60,000 nucleotides of DNA from Chrysomallon squamiferum (GCA_012295275.1 CM022673.1:27622261-27682260); one strand, 5' to 3'. Shown: positions 19,039-56,772, numbered from the stretch's first letter. Notes: generated from the letters alone by a model not told the origin. Numbers and translations are program-made.

Positions 19039-20420
19039 ACTTCTGTGGGAATCGTAATGAAATGTTACCTGATTTTTTTTCGTCGTTTATTTCAGAACAT
19101 CAACAATTGATCTTACCTGTGATGAAAACGAGGTAGGAACTTTTACTTACACCAAAGAAGACCCGCCATATAGTGGAAATTTTGTAAGTGTAACAATAGT
19201 TTAACAGATTTTAAATAAAAGAAAATACTTTTAAAAATAAACTAAATTACTACAAACAGTAAACACAACCAATAAATAAATAAAATAAAATAAAATAAAA
19301 TAAAACAAAACAAAACAAACAAACAAACCAAAAAAAAAATATTTAAAAGATAGAAAAAAAAATTAGAAAAAAATTAAGAATAATCATTTCTACAGGGGAA
19401 ATATTTATAATTGTATCAATGTTTTATTTAGTATAAATAGAAACCTAATATGTTACTAACGCTTTTTATGCTTCAGTAATTATGTCACCGCCGTTAGTAT
19501 ATTAATACCTGTTTCGCGGAAGAAGCATAAAACATATAATAGTAATCGTTACGATGTTTGTGTGTGTGTGTCTTTGTGTGTGTGCGTGCGTGTGTACGTG
19601 CGTGCATGCGTCATTATATTGTCTAACGCGATTTTCGTTGTGTTTTTCAGTGCGATAGTGCGCTGTATTAATATTTATGAAACAGTGATGTTGTTTGATA
19701 TGCTAGGCCACTTCATTCATGAAACAATACATTTTTATTTCGGCACAGTCTTGCTATTGATAAATTTTATTAAGTTCATTCTACTGCTCTAGGGCCGGAT
19801 TCACGTTTCATAAAGTTCAGTTTATAAAGAACAAAGCAATCGATTTTAGATATGGGGCGTGTACGCAGAACCGAACCAGCCTATCTGGCCCCCATAGGCG
19901 CCCCCACCCCCAGGAAAATATCAGTTTCAAAATTTATAAACAATATTTTTTGAACATTCTATTTTCAACATCTTGTGCGATCTCTAGCGTCAAGATTTTT
20001 TTCCGTCGCAAACATAAAGTTCATTTCTTTTGTTGTTTATAACCAGTAAAATAAGCAGTTACCGCGAACGTAATTACGTCTGAAAGTTTCGTTGTTCGCG
20101 TGATTTTCAGTCACTCATTTTGGTTGTTCCTGTCAGACTGAATCTACCCGATTATTTGTCCCTGGGTTGAAATCGACAAGGATGAAAAAAAAAAAAAAAA
20201 AAAACCTCAATGAAACTGAAATTTATTTATTTATTTTTTAAATGTGTTGTTGATTTGGAGAAATGCGTCCTAAGTAGACTGCCTAGTTTGCCTGTATGGT
20301 ATATCCGGCCATGCGCGTAAGTATACATTTTCGAATATAAGTAAGATGGAAACATGAAAATAATCCGCAGATCAGCTTCAGTTGTTGACTCATCAGCAAC
20401 ACCGATTGAATTGAAGTTGA

Positions 20421-20478
<58 letters not shown>

Positions 20479-20686
20479 CATAATACAGTCGAACCGTTTA
20501 AACATCGGTTTTGACCAGATACTAGAACAAATATATAATTGTTTTGAAAACTAGTCTACTGTCCGTTTATTATAGTATACGTTATGTTTCACTGCTGTAG
20601 ACAGTAAGCTTCAGTCAGGAGTTCTTAGTTGTTTCAATAGGTTTTCAGTTTATGAATACATATAGGTAAAATTAGGTTTATATATA

Positions 20687-20721
<35 letters not shown>

Positions 20722-20770
20722 GTGTATGTATGTATGTATGTATTTATATATATATGTATGTATGTATGTA

Positions 20771-20806
<36 letters not shown>

Positions 20807-20921
20807 TGTATGTATGTATGTATGTATGTATGTATGTATGTATGTATGTATGTATGTATGTATCTAAGTATCCTGGGCGTTTATTAATTAATTCATTAAT
20901 TAAATTATTAATTTATTGTTG

Positions 20922-20982
<61 letters not shown>

Positions 20983-21084
20983 CTGACCGTTCACGCGGGG
21001 TTCTGCAACTATTTAACTGATTGCACTAATAATAGTAATAATAATAATAATAATAACAATAATAATAATAATAACAATAATAAC

Positions 21085-21137
<53 letters not shown>

Positions 21138-22080
21138 TAACAGTAATAATAATAAAATGAAGAAGAAGATTATCAAGCTCAGTGGTATTATCATCATCAT
21201 TATAATTATATCTATTGCTCGTGCAGTTTCTAATTGAGAAACAAAAGCTTAAAATACTCAAGTTATTAGTGCTTGCAGGCGTTATACGCTCTAATAGTTT
21301 TTATTCAGATGTTTTATTTTTCAGTTTTTTACACTAACTAGTAAATATGCGTGTCCCGGGACAGTCGAAAGTTCAAGTATTTCATTTGGAAGTATACTGT
21401 GTATTGTGTAAGTAATAATAATACCGATATGCTATTTCTTTTAATACTAATCTTAATAAAACGTATATAATAATATTGTATATTTCAGTTTGTCCCTTTT
21501 ATTAATTAGCATAATAACGCTGAACTATTTGAATGCACACATTTCTTCATTTCATCATCATCATCATCATAATCATCATTATTATTGTTGTTTGTTAATT
21601 TATTTATTTTATTTTATTTTATTTTTTTCTATTTACTTCTCTCTGATAAATAACAAATGATCTGATTTTGAACTAGGTTGACATTAAATATTAACTAATT
21701 CACGTAACACACATACGCACGCACACACGCGCACACAGTCCCAGAAAATACGTACGTTTTTATTATTTTTGTTTTGTTTTATTTGGCATGTATAACAGCC
21801 TACATTTTGTTTTTTGTTTTGTTGTCAGACTTTTTTCTGTCATCTTCGTGTACGTGATTATTGGAATATCTTACCTAACTTTCGTACGTAAAGCGTCAGG
21901 GAAGGAAAAGATACCCAACTACAGTTTCTGGTCATCATTACCTGGCCTTATTCGAGTGAGTGACTTTTAGAAACAATTTTTCAGTTTGTTTTGTTCTGGA
22001 GACTGCAGAGGTCTTTTATTTATATATTTATTTGAAATTTGTTTATATATAATTTAATTTAATTTAATTATTATTATTAT

Positions 22081-22139
<59 letters not shown>

Positions 22140-22201
22140 TTATTACTACTACTACTACTACTACTTACTATTACTATTATTACTACTACTACTACTACTA
22201 T

Positions 22202-22293
<92 letters not shown>

Positions 22294-22505
22294 TTATTAT
22301 TATTAGTTTGTGAATGTACGGTGAATGAGTTTAGGCGAACGTCGGTGCATGGTTGGATGGACTGATGATGTCTGGATGTGATGATGACGTGTTTGATAAG
22401 TTGTTTTATTAGATTTTTTAATTTTTATTGTCATGTTTTCTTTTTCAGGACGGTGTTCTGTTTACCGTGAAGCGTGGGAAGAGTAGTACTTATGATAAGA
22501 TTTAA
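16808..22505 (+). CDS. MRH/ATG27-like membrane protein, copy 3; start codon out of frame
   Basis: Exons: 16808-16979, 17443-17533, 18328-18455, 19096-19183, 21325-21407, 21829-21955, 22449-22505. Exons 2-7 are open, in phase and close to copy 2, ending in the same FWSSLPGLIRDG tail and YDKI. Exon 1 differs: ATG GAG GAC CCG GAG has lost one base relative to copy 2 (GACCTCGG became GACCCGG). The conserved ATG at 16808 now runs into TGA at the tenth codon, and the signal-peptide frame has no ATG upstream (a TAG at 16750-16752 precedes it) or downstream in exon 1. The rest of exon 1 is almost identical to copy 2. Either the copy is a very young pseudogene, it starts at a non-AUG codon (GTG at 16759 is in frame), it uses another first exon, or the base is an assembly error. 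Phe replaces Tyr at the sugar-site position, as in copy 2. Confidence 0.75.
17850..18310. repeat. About 40-bp AT-rich minisatellite in intron 3 of MRH copy 3
   Basis: Same unit (GTTCAGTGAGGTAAATATTA and variants) as at 10380-10955, with fewer, more diverged copies. Confidence 0.75.
18564..18718. repeat. Long near-perfect inverted repeat (palindrome)
   Basis: The left arm, from about 18564 (CATGTCATAGGC, then TTGCAACA, AACGCAGGTATACGCACGCA, ACAGACCATGAAATTTATAA), pairs with the right arm ending at about 18718, with only a few mismatches and almost no loop; the centre is TATATATA near 18640. Arms are about 70 bp. Copies 2 and 4 have only left-arm-like sequence at the homologous site, so the right arm is an inverted duplication specific to copy 3. 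Confidence 0.85.
18975..19040. repeat. (AAAT)n/(AAAC)n microsatellite
   Basis: AAAC then pure AAAT tetranucleotides in intron 3 of MRH copy 3. A related AAAT/AAAC stretch precedes exon 4 in copy 4 (27340-27410). Confidence 0.9.
19870..20320. other. Insertion in intron 4 of MRH copy 3 relative to copy 4
   Basis: Flanking sequence matches copy 4 (CAAAGCAATCGATTTTAGATA before, TATACATTTTCGAATATAAGTA after; compare 28480-28535). The roughly 450 bp between, containing GGCCCCCATAGGCGCCCCCA, is absent from copy 4. It is GC-richer than the intron and probably a transposon fragment. I found no clear terminal repeats or target duplication. Confidence 0.4.
20680..21150. repeat. TATG, ATT and AAT arrays in intron 4 of copy 3
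   Basis: (TATG)n at 20694-20864, (ATT)n at 20925-20982 and AAT/AAC at 21026-21150. The long frame of alternating Tyr-Val-Cys-Met, then poly-Tyr, then poly-Asn across this region is a translation of these repeats. Confidence 0.95.
22081..22304. repeat. (TAC)n trinucleotide array in intron 6 of copy 3
   Basis: More than 60 TAC/TAT units, in a place where copy 2 has only unique sequence; a recent expansion. Confidence 0.95.
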
Positions 22506-23338
22506 AGAAACTGAATCTGTACCAAAGCATCATGTTAAAAATTCAAATAAGTCCTGATATGTCGAGTTGTTACAACATTACAATGTTGAAGTTTCAGTTT
22601 TGACACGATTAGCACAAGCTTGGCAGCACTATGTAAAAATACTCGGTAGACAACAAAACAAAACAAACAAAAAAACCCAACAACAACAACAACAACAACA
22701 AAAGCTGGACAGGAGGAATGATGTTGTCTCCGAATTTTCTTTTTTCAGTGATGTTTAAAATATTTTTGTTTATAAAATACATTGTAATTTCTATTACTCA
22801 GTATCAAGTATTTTATTCACTCCCAACATACATTTTAAATTATATTTATAAAATCCATATAAAAGATACAGAAGCTATTATGGAAATGAGTTGAATAAAT
22901 TATGAATGAATGATTAATGATACCATAGCTTATTTTAATATTAGCTGTTATTAGTATATAGTTATTGTAATGATAAAGTAAAATTTCAGCTGTCAGTATA
23001 GAAATAAAGTTCCTTCTCAGTGACAGAACACAACACTCTTATTTATATACTTAATTATCCATTTACATACTTACTAACATATTTCATTTATTTCGTCTTA
23101 GTTGGATATGATAGTCTGTGCTCGGAACTGTCACAGAATTTTTTTTATTATTTAGAATAGAGAGAAACGCTGATCTAACCAGTGTAAAAGAACACAACAA
23201 AATGACAGTTAATTGTTCGTTGGGTGAAAACATTTCAGAAATGTGTACAGAGATTCAATAACGTTCTAACGTACGGAAGAAATCGTCTATAAGAAAGAAC
23301 AACAACGTTATTCTCACAAAAGAAGTCCCGTGTTTTTT

Positions 23339-24883
23339 TTAGGCTGCTGGTGATTTGCAAACTATGGCCGTGTTTGCTCTGCTGCATTTCTGGTTCATCC
23401 ACCCGTAACCTGCACTGGATGTAAGCACCTTGACTCACTGACCTTTACGTAGTTTACTCACTCCGTAACCGGGTGTCCAGTTCATGTACATCGGGGTGGG
23501 GCGGGCGAACTGAGGCCCTCAGGCGAAGGTTTATTGTCCGGCCCGCGAGACAGCAAAATAAAAGTCAGTGAAATAAAGTCAGTCGACACAGCTATTTGTT
23601 TTATTTCAAGTCGCACTCAAGTTTAAAATTGAAGGCGTCTTGAAGGCGGTCGAATCAATAGTGCCCCCATCCGAATTTTGAATGGCTGCTTGCTTCACTC
23701 AGTTCAAAATATACAAACTATATCATATTCTTCGCTTGTCTACAACACAATTAAGCCTGACACTGAATCGCTGCTTCATGGTATGCAACAACATCCATCT
23801 CATTTAACTCTTCTAACATTCGTTAAATAGTGAATTTATTGTTTAAATAAAACACACGTTTTGAAATCTTTTTTGTTCTCATTTCATATTCTGGCCCTCA
23901 TGCTCCTCCTATAAGATCCATCCGGCCGACCCCCGTTTTAAAACGTTTGCCCGCCCCTGATGTACATCATCGCAGTCCCAGTTTCGAAAGCGTCAGTTTT
24001 ATTGTTGTATTTGTACCCTAGAAAAGAAAGAAATCGTTTATTGAACATCTTAATGCGATGTGGACACTCTTCTCCGTTGAAAACATCTAAATTACACATA
24101 TTTTTGATACAGCTGTAGTGAAGTGTATGTGAAAAGAATACGATTTTGTCGAATATGATTTAATTGGAACTGTTATGGTTGTGTTTTGTAAGCCAGGTAA
24201 AAAAAAAGAAGCCATATACTGAACATCTTAATGCACAGTGAATTAAAGTTTTATTACAGAGAATCTACCCCACTGAATACTGCTATAATATAAAACAATT
24301 TTCCGTTACTGAAACTGCACATTTGATCATCTAAATGGTATCATTTTAGCTCGAATATGGCTAACTCGAAGCAAATCGAACGTGAAATTAAAAACCGTTT
24401 TTGTACAAATCGTTGTTAAACATTGATTAAACTGCACACTATGTTCGTAACGTATTGCATCGTCTAAACACATCACATAATCCGTTTAACTGTAGAAGTA
24501 CTTTTTTAGTTGTTTTTTCTAATAACCAGTACAGAATTACATTTATTTAATGTTTTTAAAAAAAATATAAAATTTGAATCCTTTTAACCTTGTACATACC
24601 TTAAGAAGAGAGAGAAAGAGACAAACACACACACACAGAGAGAGAGACAGACAGACAGAGAGAGAAGAGACAGAGAGACAGCGAGAGACAGATACAGAGA
24701 CAGAGAGAGACAGATACAGAGACAGACAGAGACAGAGAGAGACAGAAAGACAGAGATAGGTTTTATTAAGTAAACTTGCCTAAAAGCACGGAGGGTTTCC
24801 ACTGCACGTTCAAAGTTTTCACCAGATCGCCGAGGAATTTGTTTTCATCTTTGTCATCAACAGTTACAATACTACTGATACCC
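23339..24883 (-). pseudogene. Duplicated C-type lectin exons 33 and 34, exon 34 split by a transposon
   Basis: The exon 33 copy at 24780-24883 (104 bp) and the exon 34 copy at 23339-24017 match 32767-32870 and 31920-32128 of the large - strand gene, including the unusual GC donor (GCAAGT at 24774-24779) and the TAA at 23339-23341. Apart from a 6-bp deletion and the 476-bp insertion in exon 34, both frames are still open (GISSIVTVDDKDEN..., then GQG.VK-like to VCKSPAA-type ends). Exon 32 and everything upstream are missing here, so no complete lectin domain can be made. It is a duplicate of the 3' end of the convergent gene carried along with MRH copy 3. Confidence 0.8.
23492..23959. mobile_element. 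Non-autonomous hAT-like element, 468 bp
   Basis: Inserted into the duplicated lectin exon 34. The 8-bp target duplication ATGTACAT lies at 23484-23491 and 23960-23967; the intact parent exon has it once. The right end read in reverse is CAGGGGCGGGCAAACGTTTT and the left end CGGGGTGGGGCGGGCGAACT, typical of hAT termini (CAGGG...CCCTG) with one A missing on the left. The inside has GGCCCGCGAG and CGGCCGACCCCCG but no transposase frame. Confidence 0.85.
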
Positions 24884-25147
24884 CTGAACAAATATTTTTA
24901 CACATTCATTTTCAATATACGCTTATTTAGAAGGTGCAAAAATGTGTGCATTGTTCGCCGTATTCGTCATACATATGCGTTTATTTTCAGTTCAAGTTAG
25001 TGACTGAATAACGTTTAACAAGTATTTTTATAAAACTTGTTTTTGTTTGTTTTTTTGTAATTCTTTTAAACATAAGAATAAATAAATTCAAAGGAAAAAA
25101 AAGTAATAATAGTAATAATAATAATAGTAATAGTAATAATAATAAAA

Positions 25148-25202
<55 letters not shown>

Positions 25203-25372
25203 TCCCATTGTCTGGATTAATAGTTGAAGCTGTAGGAAAAAAACAGTAACATTGTCACTGTTTGTTTTATTTTTTTTAAATTTCACTACTTTAAACATTT
25301 CACAATCACGATTGAAGCCACGTGCACCATAATGTATAAAACATGCACGCACACATACACAAACACGTGTAC

Positions 25373-25423
<51 letters not shown>

Positions 25424-25459
25424 TACATACCCAGACACCCACCCACACATACATACAAA

Positions 25460-25710
25460 GCTACTCAGTGATATATTTAGACGAGACTTTAGTGCATATC
25501 AGCTTTCAGCACTCGCGGTCCAGTTAGAAAATAACCGAACAATACAAATGTACCCTCCTTGTATCGCTGTTCGAATTAGGACTCGTTGTCGTTTTGTCAT
25601 CCCACCCTACCCCGCTTCGTCAGTCATTCAGCACGCAAATCACAAGGCAGTGAGTCTCGCATAATGCATGTTCTTACGTTTGCACGAGTGATATAATACC
25701 GGGATTCACA
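25460..25710 (+). promoter_or_regulatory. 5' flank of MRH copy 4
   Basis: Diverged version of the flank before copies 2 and 3 (GCTACTCAGTGATATATTTA, CTTCGTCAGTCATTCAGCAC). The ATGCA of the donor-like site is AGGCA here, still followed by GTGAGT. Confidence 0.4.
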
Positions 25711-25964
25711 ATGAAGCACCTCGGAAAAGCGTTTATTGTGACAACACTTGCTTGCGTTCTGTTGTTGTATAAAACGAAATTTGTCACAAAGACAGACCCG
25801 TGCGTGAAAAAAGGGCCCTGCTCGTGCATGAAAAAAGGGCCCTGCTCGTGCGAAAGCTCACAGGGGACGATAGATCTGAGTCCTCTCGCTCTCAAGCTAT
25901 CTGCTAGGTATGTTGTTTAACAGTTTCTTCAGTGCAGGAATATTTAACAGAGCGACACCTTTAC

Positions 25965-26000
<36 letters not shown>

Positions 26001-26531
26001 TGTTCTTGTTACAGTAGTTATGTTGTTATTGTTATTTTCATTGATTTTTTTCCCCTTGTTGTTGCTCTTTTTATTATTTTTGTTATTGTTGTTGTTGTTA
26101 TTATTATTATTAATGTTGTTGTTGTTATTGTAGTTATGTTGTTATTCTTATATTCATTGTTGTTCTTTAATGTTATTATTATATTTATAATAATAATAAT
26201 AATAATTATTATTATTAATGTTGTTGTTGTTATTGTAGTTATGTTGTTATTCTTATTTTCATTGTTGTTTTTTAATGTTGTTGTTATTATTATTATTACG
26301 ATTGTTTTAATTGTCATTCTTGTTATTGTCGTTCTTATTATTATTGGTCTTATTATGAATCTAGTTGTTGTTGTTGTTGTTATTATAGAACGTTACTATT
26401 ACTGTTACAGGTTTGAAGATATCTCTATCGCGGATTATCGATGGAGATTTTCCTGGAATCCTTGCAAATCATTCACTGAAGGAGCATGTCACAACGTATC
26501 TGTAAGTTTTATTATTTGTTATCTTTTTATT

Positions 26532-26565
<34 letters not shown>

Positions 26566-27924
26566 AGTAGTAACAATAGTAGTAGGAGCAGCAGCAGTAG
26601 CCGTAGTAGTAGCAGCAGCAATAATAGTAGTAGTAATTATAACAACAACAATAACACTAATAATTGTAATAATAAAAATGACAGTAAAAATGATGTTTTG
26701 TTTTATGGACAGGCCTGTCAGTTAAATAATGATGGACTGTATTTTAACATTGGTACACAAGCTTCAGCTAAGTTTGCCACAGATTCCACTACTGGAAATG
26801 TCACTTTGTCCTACAGCGCTCGGCAAAAGGGAATTAGACGGTAAGGTAGTGATAATGTTAAAAATATTGAACTGACGTTTCTAAATGTTCTGTGTGATTT
26901 TGTCCATTGTCTGTTCGGTAAAACAGAAGTACAGAGATGACTTCAGTTTTATCTCCTATGCATTGCAGAACATATGCACATGCACACACAAACCATAAAA
27001 TTTATTACATGTATATTCACATTCTAATATATATGTCTAACTATATGTATAGAGTATATATTCATATATAATACACACGTACATACACTCATTCACACAC
27101 AGATCTATATTATATGTCTGTGTGTTTGTGTGTATACTTAGACACACTTAAATATACATACATACATAGAAACACACATGCCGACATATGTACGCACGTA
27201 CATACATACACACATACATAAATAGATACACACATACACACAAAAACACATACAATACAGGTCATCGTTATTATTATCATTTAAATTAAAGCCCAAAGCA
27301 ATCAAATAAACAAACAAATTAAAATAAAATAAAACAAACTAAAACTAACTAAACTAAACTAAAATAAATATTTAAATAAATAAATAAACAAACAAACAAA
27401 TAAATAAGTCGTATCAGCTACTGGGAGATTCTTAAACACTTAACGATATGTTGTTACCTAAAAGATTTTCGACTTTTATTTCAGGACATCAACAATTAAA
27501 CTTCTCTGTGATAAAAACGAGGAAGGAGCTTTTAGTTACGACAAAGAAGACCCGCCATCTAGTGGACATTTTGTAAGTGTATCGATAGTTTAACAGTTTA
27601 TAACTGTGTTTTTGTATCTGAAAAAAAAAAAAAAAAAGTTAATAAAAAAAATCACTTTTAAAAATCAACGTAAATTACAACAAACAGTAATCACAACCAG
27701 TAAATAATAAATAAAAAATAAATAAAAATAAAACTAAGAAAAAACATTTCTACAGGGAAATATTTACGATTGTATGGATGTTTTATTTAGTATAAATAGA
27801 AACCTGTTTTACTGACGCTTTTCCGCTTCAGTAATTATGTCACCGCCGCTTGTGTATTAATTCATGTTTGGGTGTGAGCATGAAATACATAATTTTGCTA
27901 ACCAGTATAAAAGGTGTGTCTGTA

Positions 27925-28088
<164 letters not shown>

Positions 28089-28613
28089 AGTGTTTTATGA
28101 GTAGAGAGATAAAATATATAATTATCCTAATGTGTGTGTGTGTTTTGTGTGTTTGTTTGTGTGTGTGTGTGTCCGTCCGTTTTCAGTGCGATTTCACGAA
28201 TTCCGAATTCCCATTACAATTACGCTAATATAAGTGAATATTAACAGATTTAGGCTATAGAGAGCTGTGTTAATATTTTACAAAATAGACAAGGTACGAC
28301 TTCATAATATTTTCGAGTTCCCACACAGTCTCTGTATGATTGCTGAACCTTTTTGTATAATATTTCATACTTTTGTACATGAATAATAATGCCTTTTGTT
28401 GCGAGACAACATCCAGATTAAGTACATTGTACTGCTTTAGGGTCAGATTTACGCTTCACAAAGTTTTATTTACAAAGAACAAAGCAGTTGATTATAGATT
28501 TAGGTGGTGTACGTATATATTTTCGAATATAAGTAGGGTGCAAATCTTGAGAACAATCCGCAGATAACCTTGACTTGTTAACGGATCAACAATAGCGATG
28601 GAATTGTATTTCA

Positions 28614-28692
<79 letters not shown>

Positions 28693-28700
28693 AAGAAGAA
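28614..28700. repeat. (AAT)n-(AAG)n compound microsatellite
   Basis: AAT array passing into AAG; the homologous place in copy 3 (20424-20478) has AAT only. Confidence 0.95.
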
Positions 28701-30329
28701 TACAGTCGAACCGTTTTAACCGCGGTTTTGACCAAATACTAGAAAATGTATTCAAAAAAGAAGAAGAAGAAGAAGATTATCAACAACAACGAAAATCATT
28801 ATTATTGTGATCATCATCATCATCATTATTTTCTCTATCACACAGACAATTTCTTATTGAGAAACACAGTAATTAGTGCCTGCAGGCGTTATACATTCTA
28901 ATAATTTTTATTTAGATGTTTTATTTTTTTTCAGTTTTTTACACTAATTAGTAAATATGCGTGTGCCAAAGCAGTCAAAACCAAACGTTCAAGAATTTCA
29001 AGTTGGAACTATACTGTGTATTGTGTAAGTAATAACAATATGAATATTCTATATCTTTTAATACTAATCTTAAAATATTGTATATTTCAGTTTAACCCTT
29101 TTATTAATTAGCATAATATATTAAAATATTTTCTTCTCCATCTCGTGCAGTTTCGTTCTTTTGTGTGGATAAATATTTATTTTATGTATTCACTGAAAAC
29201 ACTTAACACGCACACACAATTCTTCTTCTTATTTTTTTCTCATTATTATTATTATTGTGCTTGTTATTATTATTTTCATTACTGTTTGAGTATTAATGCT
29301 TTATTACTATATTACTTACTTACTTACTTATTTGTTTATTTATTTATTTACTTCTTTCTGATAAATAATATAGGATCTGCTTGTGAACTAGGATGACATA
29401 AAATATTAATTCACCTAACACAAATACACACGCACACACATACGTAAACACATATGTATTTATGTTTCTTAATTTGGCGTGAATAATTTGTTTTATAATT
29501 TGTGTTGTTGTCAGATTTTTCTCTCTCGTCTTCGTGTACGTAATTATTGGAATATCTTACAAAAAGTGTGTACATAAAGCTTCAGGGAAGGAAATGATAC
29601 CCAACTACAGTTTCTGGTCATCATTACCTGGTCTTATTCGAGTGAGTGACTTTTAGAAACAATTTTCAGTTTGTTTTGTTTTGTTTATTTCTTCTTCAGG
29701 ATGTTTCACAGATTAATGGTAGTTTTTGTGTGTTTTTTGTGTGTATGTGTTAATGTTCAGTGAATCAGTTATAATTTGGTCCATGGATAGATGGACTAAT
29801 GATGGACTAATGATGTCTGGATGAGGCTGACGATGGGCTTGGTAGATGATTTGGTAAACTGAAGAACAAATGAATGAATAATCGAAAGGATGATCGATAG
29901 GATGATCGAGTGAATGAAAGAGGTGATGAAGAGACTGATGATTTTTGTACGAGTTGTTCAAATAATCAGTAAGTCAGTAATAATAGCAGTAGCAGCAACA
30001 GCGTTTGCACTAGTAGTAATAGTACTGCATTTATAAATACAATAAATAAAACAGAGGACAGCTGTCGACTACACTCAAAATTATGTTCAGCATTTGAACT
30101 GATGATCTAAGTTGGAAATGGTTAGCGATGAGGATATCCCGTTTTTAATAAAGTAATGATACTTGATAGGAACTCGTTCTTTTCGTCTTTGTAGTAATCT
30201 GTACACCCTTTGTGCTTTTGTTATGATTTATTATTTTTTTTTATATTTATATATTTATATTTTCTTTTTCAGGACGGTGTTCTGTTTACCGTGAAGTGTG
30301 GGAAGATTGGTACTGATGGTGAGGTTTGA

Positions 30330-31919
30330 AGATATTGGAAACTGTATCTAAGCATCGGCAGTTAAACTATAAGTGATATTTAGCTGTTTTTGACTTAAGA
30401 ATTCAAACAAGTCCTGACATATCGACGAGTTCTTAGCACATTACAATGCAGTTCTGAGACTGTTAGGGGCAAAAATGGGAGCACTATGATAAGATACTCG
30501 ACAGCAAACAAAAAGAGCACTGAAAAGTTCTAAATGTCTCGACACGAGGAGTGCTGGCCTTTCCGATTTTTCATTTTTCAGTGATGTTTAAAATATTGTT
30601 GTTTATAAAATTTATTGCAATTTCTATTACACAGTGTCAAGTATTTTATTCACTCAACATACGTTTTTAATTGTATTTGTAAAATCGACATAAAAGAATT
30701 GAGTTGAATACATTATGAATGAATGCTTATTTTTTTAACTGTTATTAAAGCTCAAATATTTAGTTATTGCAGTGACAAAAATAACCTTCATCCGTCAAGA
30801 TTTGAATCAAAAATTCCTTCTCGTTGAGAGAACTCAAATCGTGTATTTACTTACTTACGAATTTAATTTGTATGAAATTAGACCAAGTGGATGAAGTTCC
30901 AGTGTTTCAATTTACATCATTAACTGTATCAGTTCAGCTTTCATATATAAACAGATAAATGAGTGAGAAACAAAAGCAAAAACAAAACAACTTTCAGTAT
31001 TTTTAATTACAGTTAACGTACATAATATCAGTATATAACAACAACAGATAACTGTGATATAAGATTTAATTCACTTTGTGTATATTATGATGAATACTTC
31101 ATCAGTGTATAATTAAACGATGTGCGTTTGTCGTAAATGCATATATCCAACATGAAATATAACATGCGTATGAGAGAATACTGTATTTCTGACAGTAAAA
31201 AAATAATAAAATAAAAATATACAAAACTATAGTGAAATTTTTTCAACATTAGTATGGAATGAATTTCTATTTACTGATATCACCATTTTGAAATTTAATA
31301 CTTGTGATTCTTTTTCTGACACTATTGAGCCAAACAGTGTCGAAAATTGATGAATTACACAAAAATCATTTGTTTCTCCACGGGTGTGAACTATACTTCT
31401 CGGACTAAATTACAAAATAAAACAGTTGTGTTGTAACTATATCAATAGCTATAAACACATTCACCGAAGCTATTATGAATCTATTTTGGGTCTCTTTATT
31501 ACAATATCAACTCTTGCGTTTCAGAAGCCATTTTGATTTTAACTTATGTCACAATTTGTTTTTCATTTCATAAGCTATTATTAACTGAACCATTTTAATT
31601 TCGTCAGCTTTTTCACTACCTTTTTTTTTTTGGAATTCGATGTACGAGGACAAGCCACTTAACAAGCAGTGAAAATTAATAATACGGTTAGGAACATATT
31701 TCAGAGACGCGCATACAGAAATGAAGAGACTAACGTACAAACGAAATCATATACAGAATGATGTTATTCTCGCACACAACACAGAGAAAATTAATTGTAC
31801 GGTGATGAAAATATTTTAGAAATGCTTACAGAGATATAACATTCTAGTGCACAGAACAAATGACCTATAAAAAACAACAAAAAAACAAACAAAACAACAA
31901 AAGAAGTCCCGTGTTTTTT
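30330..31919. other. Convergent spacer between MRH copy 4 and the large - strand gene
   Basis: Both neighbours end here. The first part aligns with the region behind copy 3. A possible poly(A) signal for the - strand gene is TTTATT on + (AATAAA on -) at 31495-31500. No exon was found. Confidence 0.65.
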
Positions 31920-53177
<21,258 letters not shown>

Positions 53178-53218
53178 GGCGGTGAAGATGTAAATGTCCA
53201 TGACGCCTGCACCCAGGT

Positions 53219-53225
53219 TTTTATA
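53219..53225 (-). promoter_or_regulatory. TATA box of the large - strand gene
   Basis: TATAAAA on the - strand, 42 bp upstream of the ATG at 53177, implying a very short 5' UTR and favouring that ATG over 53201. Confidence 0.65.
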
Positions 53226-56711
<3,486 letters not shown>

Positions 56712-56717
56712 TATAAA
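56712..56717 (+). promoter_or_regulatory. TATA box of the + strand CEMIP-like paralogue
   Basis: TATAAA in CTATATAAACAG, 56 bp upstream of the start ATG, so transcription should begin near 56742. Confidence 0.65.
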
Positions 56718-56772
56718 CAGAACGTTAGATAAACGAAGCCATAACTCTTAGCACACGCACCGAACCTGTAAC

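Larger units (their letters stand above)
22506..25459. other. Spacer between MRH copies 3 and 4
   Basis: The first 700 bp align with the region behind copy 4 (for example TTCAGTGATGTTTAAAATAT and GTATTTTATTCACTC), showing common origin. Then come duplicated lectin exons on the - strand (23339-24883), an AGAC/AGAG-rich repeat at 24608-24757, an AAT/AGT array at 25100-25200, and TA/CA repeats at 25372-25450. No independent gene was found. Confidence 0.7.

Noticed and set aside
20698-21237. 179-codon + frame, the longest in the window
   Set aside because: TATG, ATT and AAT microsatellites within intron 4 of MRH copy 3.
23235-23438. - strand frame with YIQCRLRVDEPEMQQSK, also at 31816-32019
   Set aside because: Wrong-frame reading of lectin exon 34 and its duplicate; the correct frame gives GYGWMNQKCS and the VCK end of the lectin domain.
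53178-53201. Upstream in-frame ATG adding MDIYIFTA to the large - strand protein
   Set aside because: It lies only about 20 bp from the TATA box, at or before the expected transcription start, and the second Met gives a normal signal peptide like that of the paralogue.
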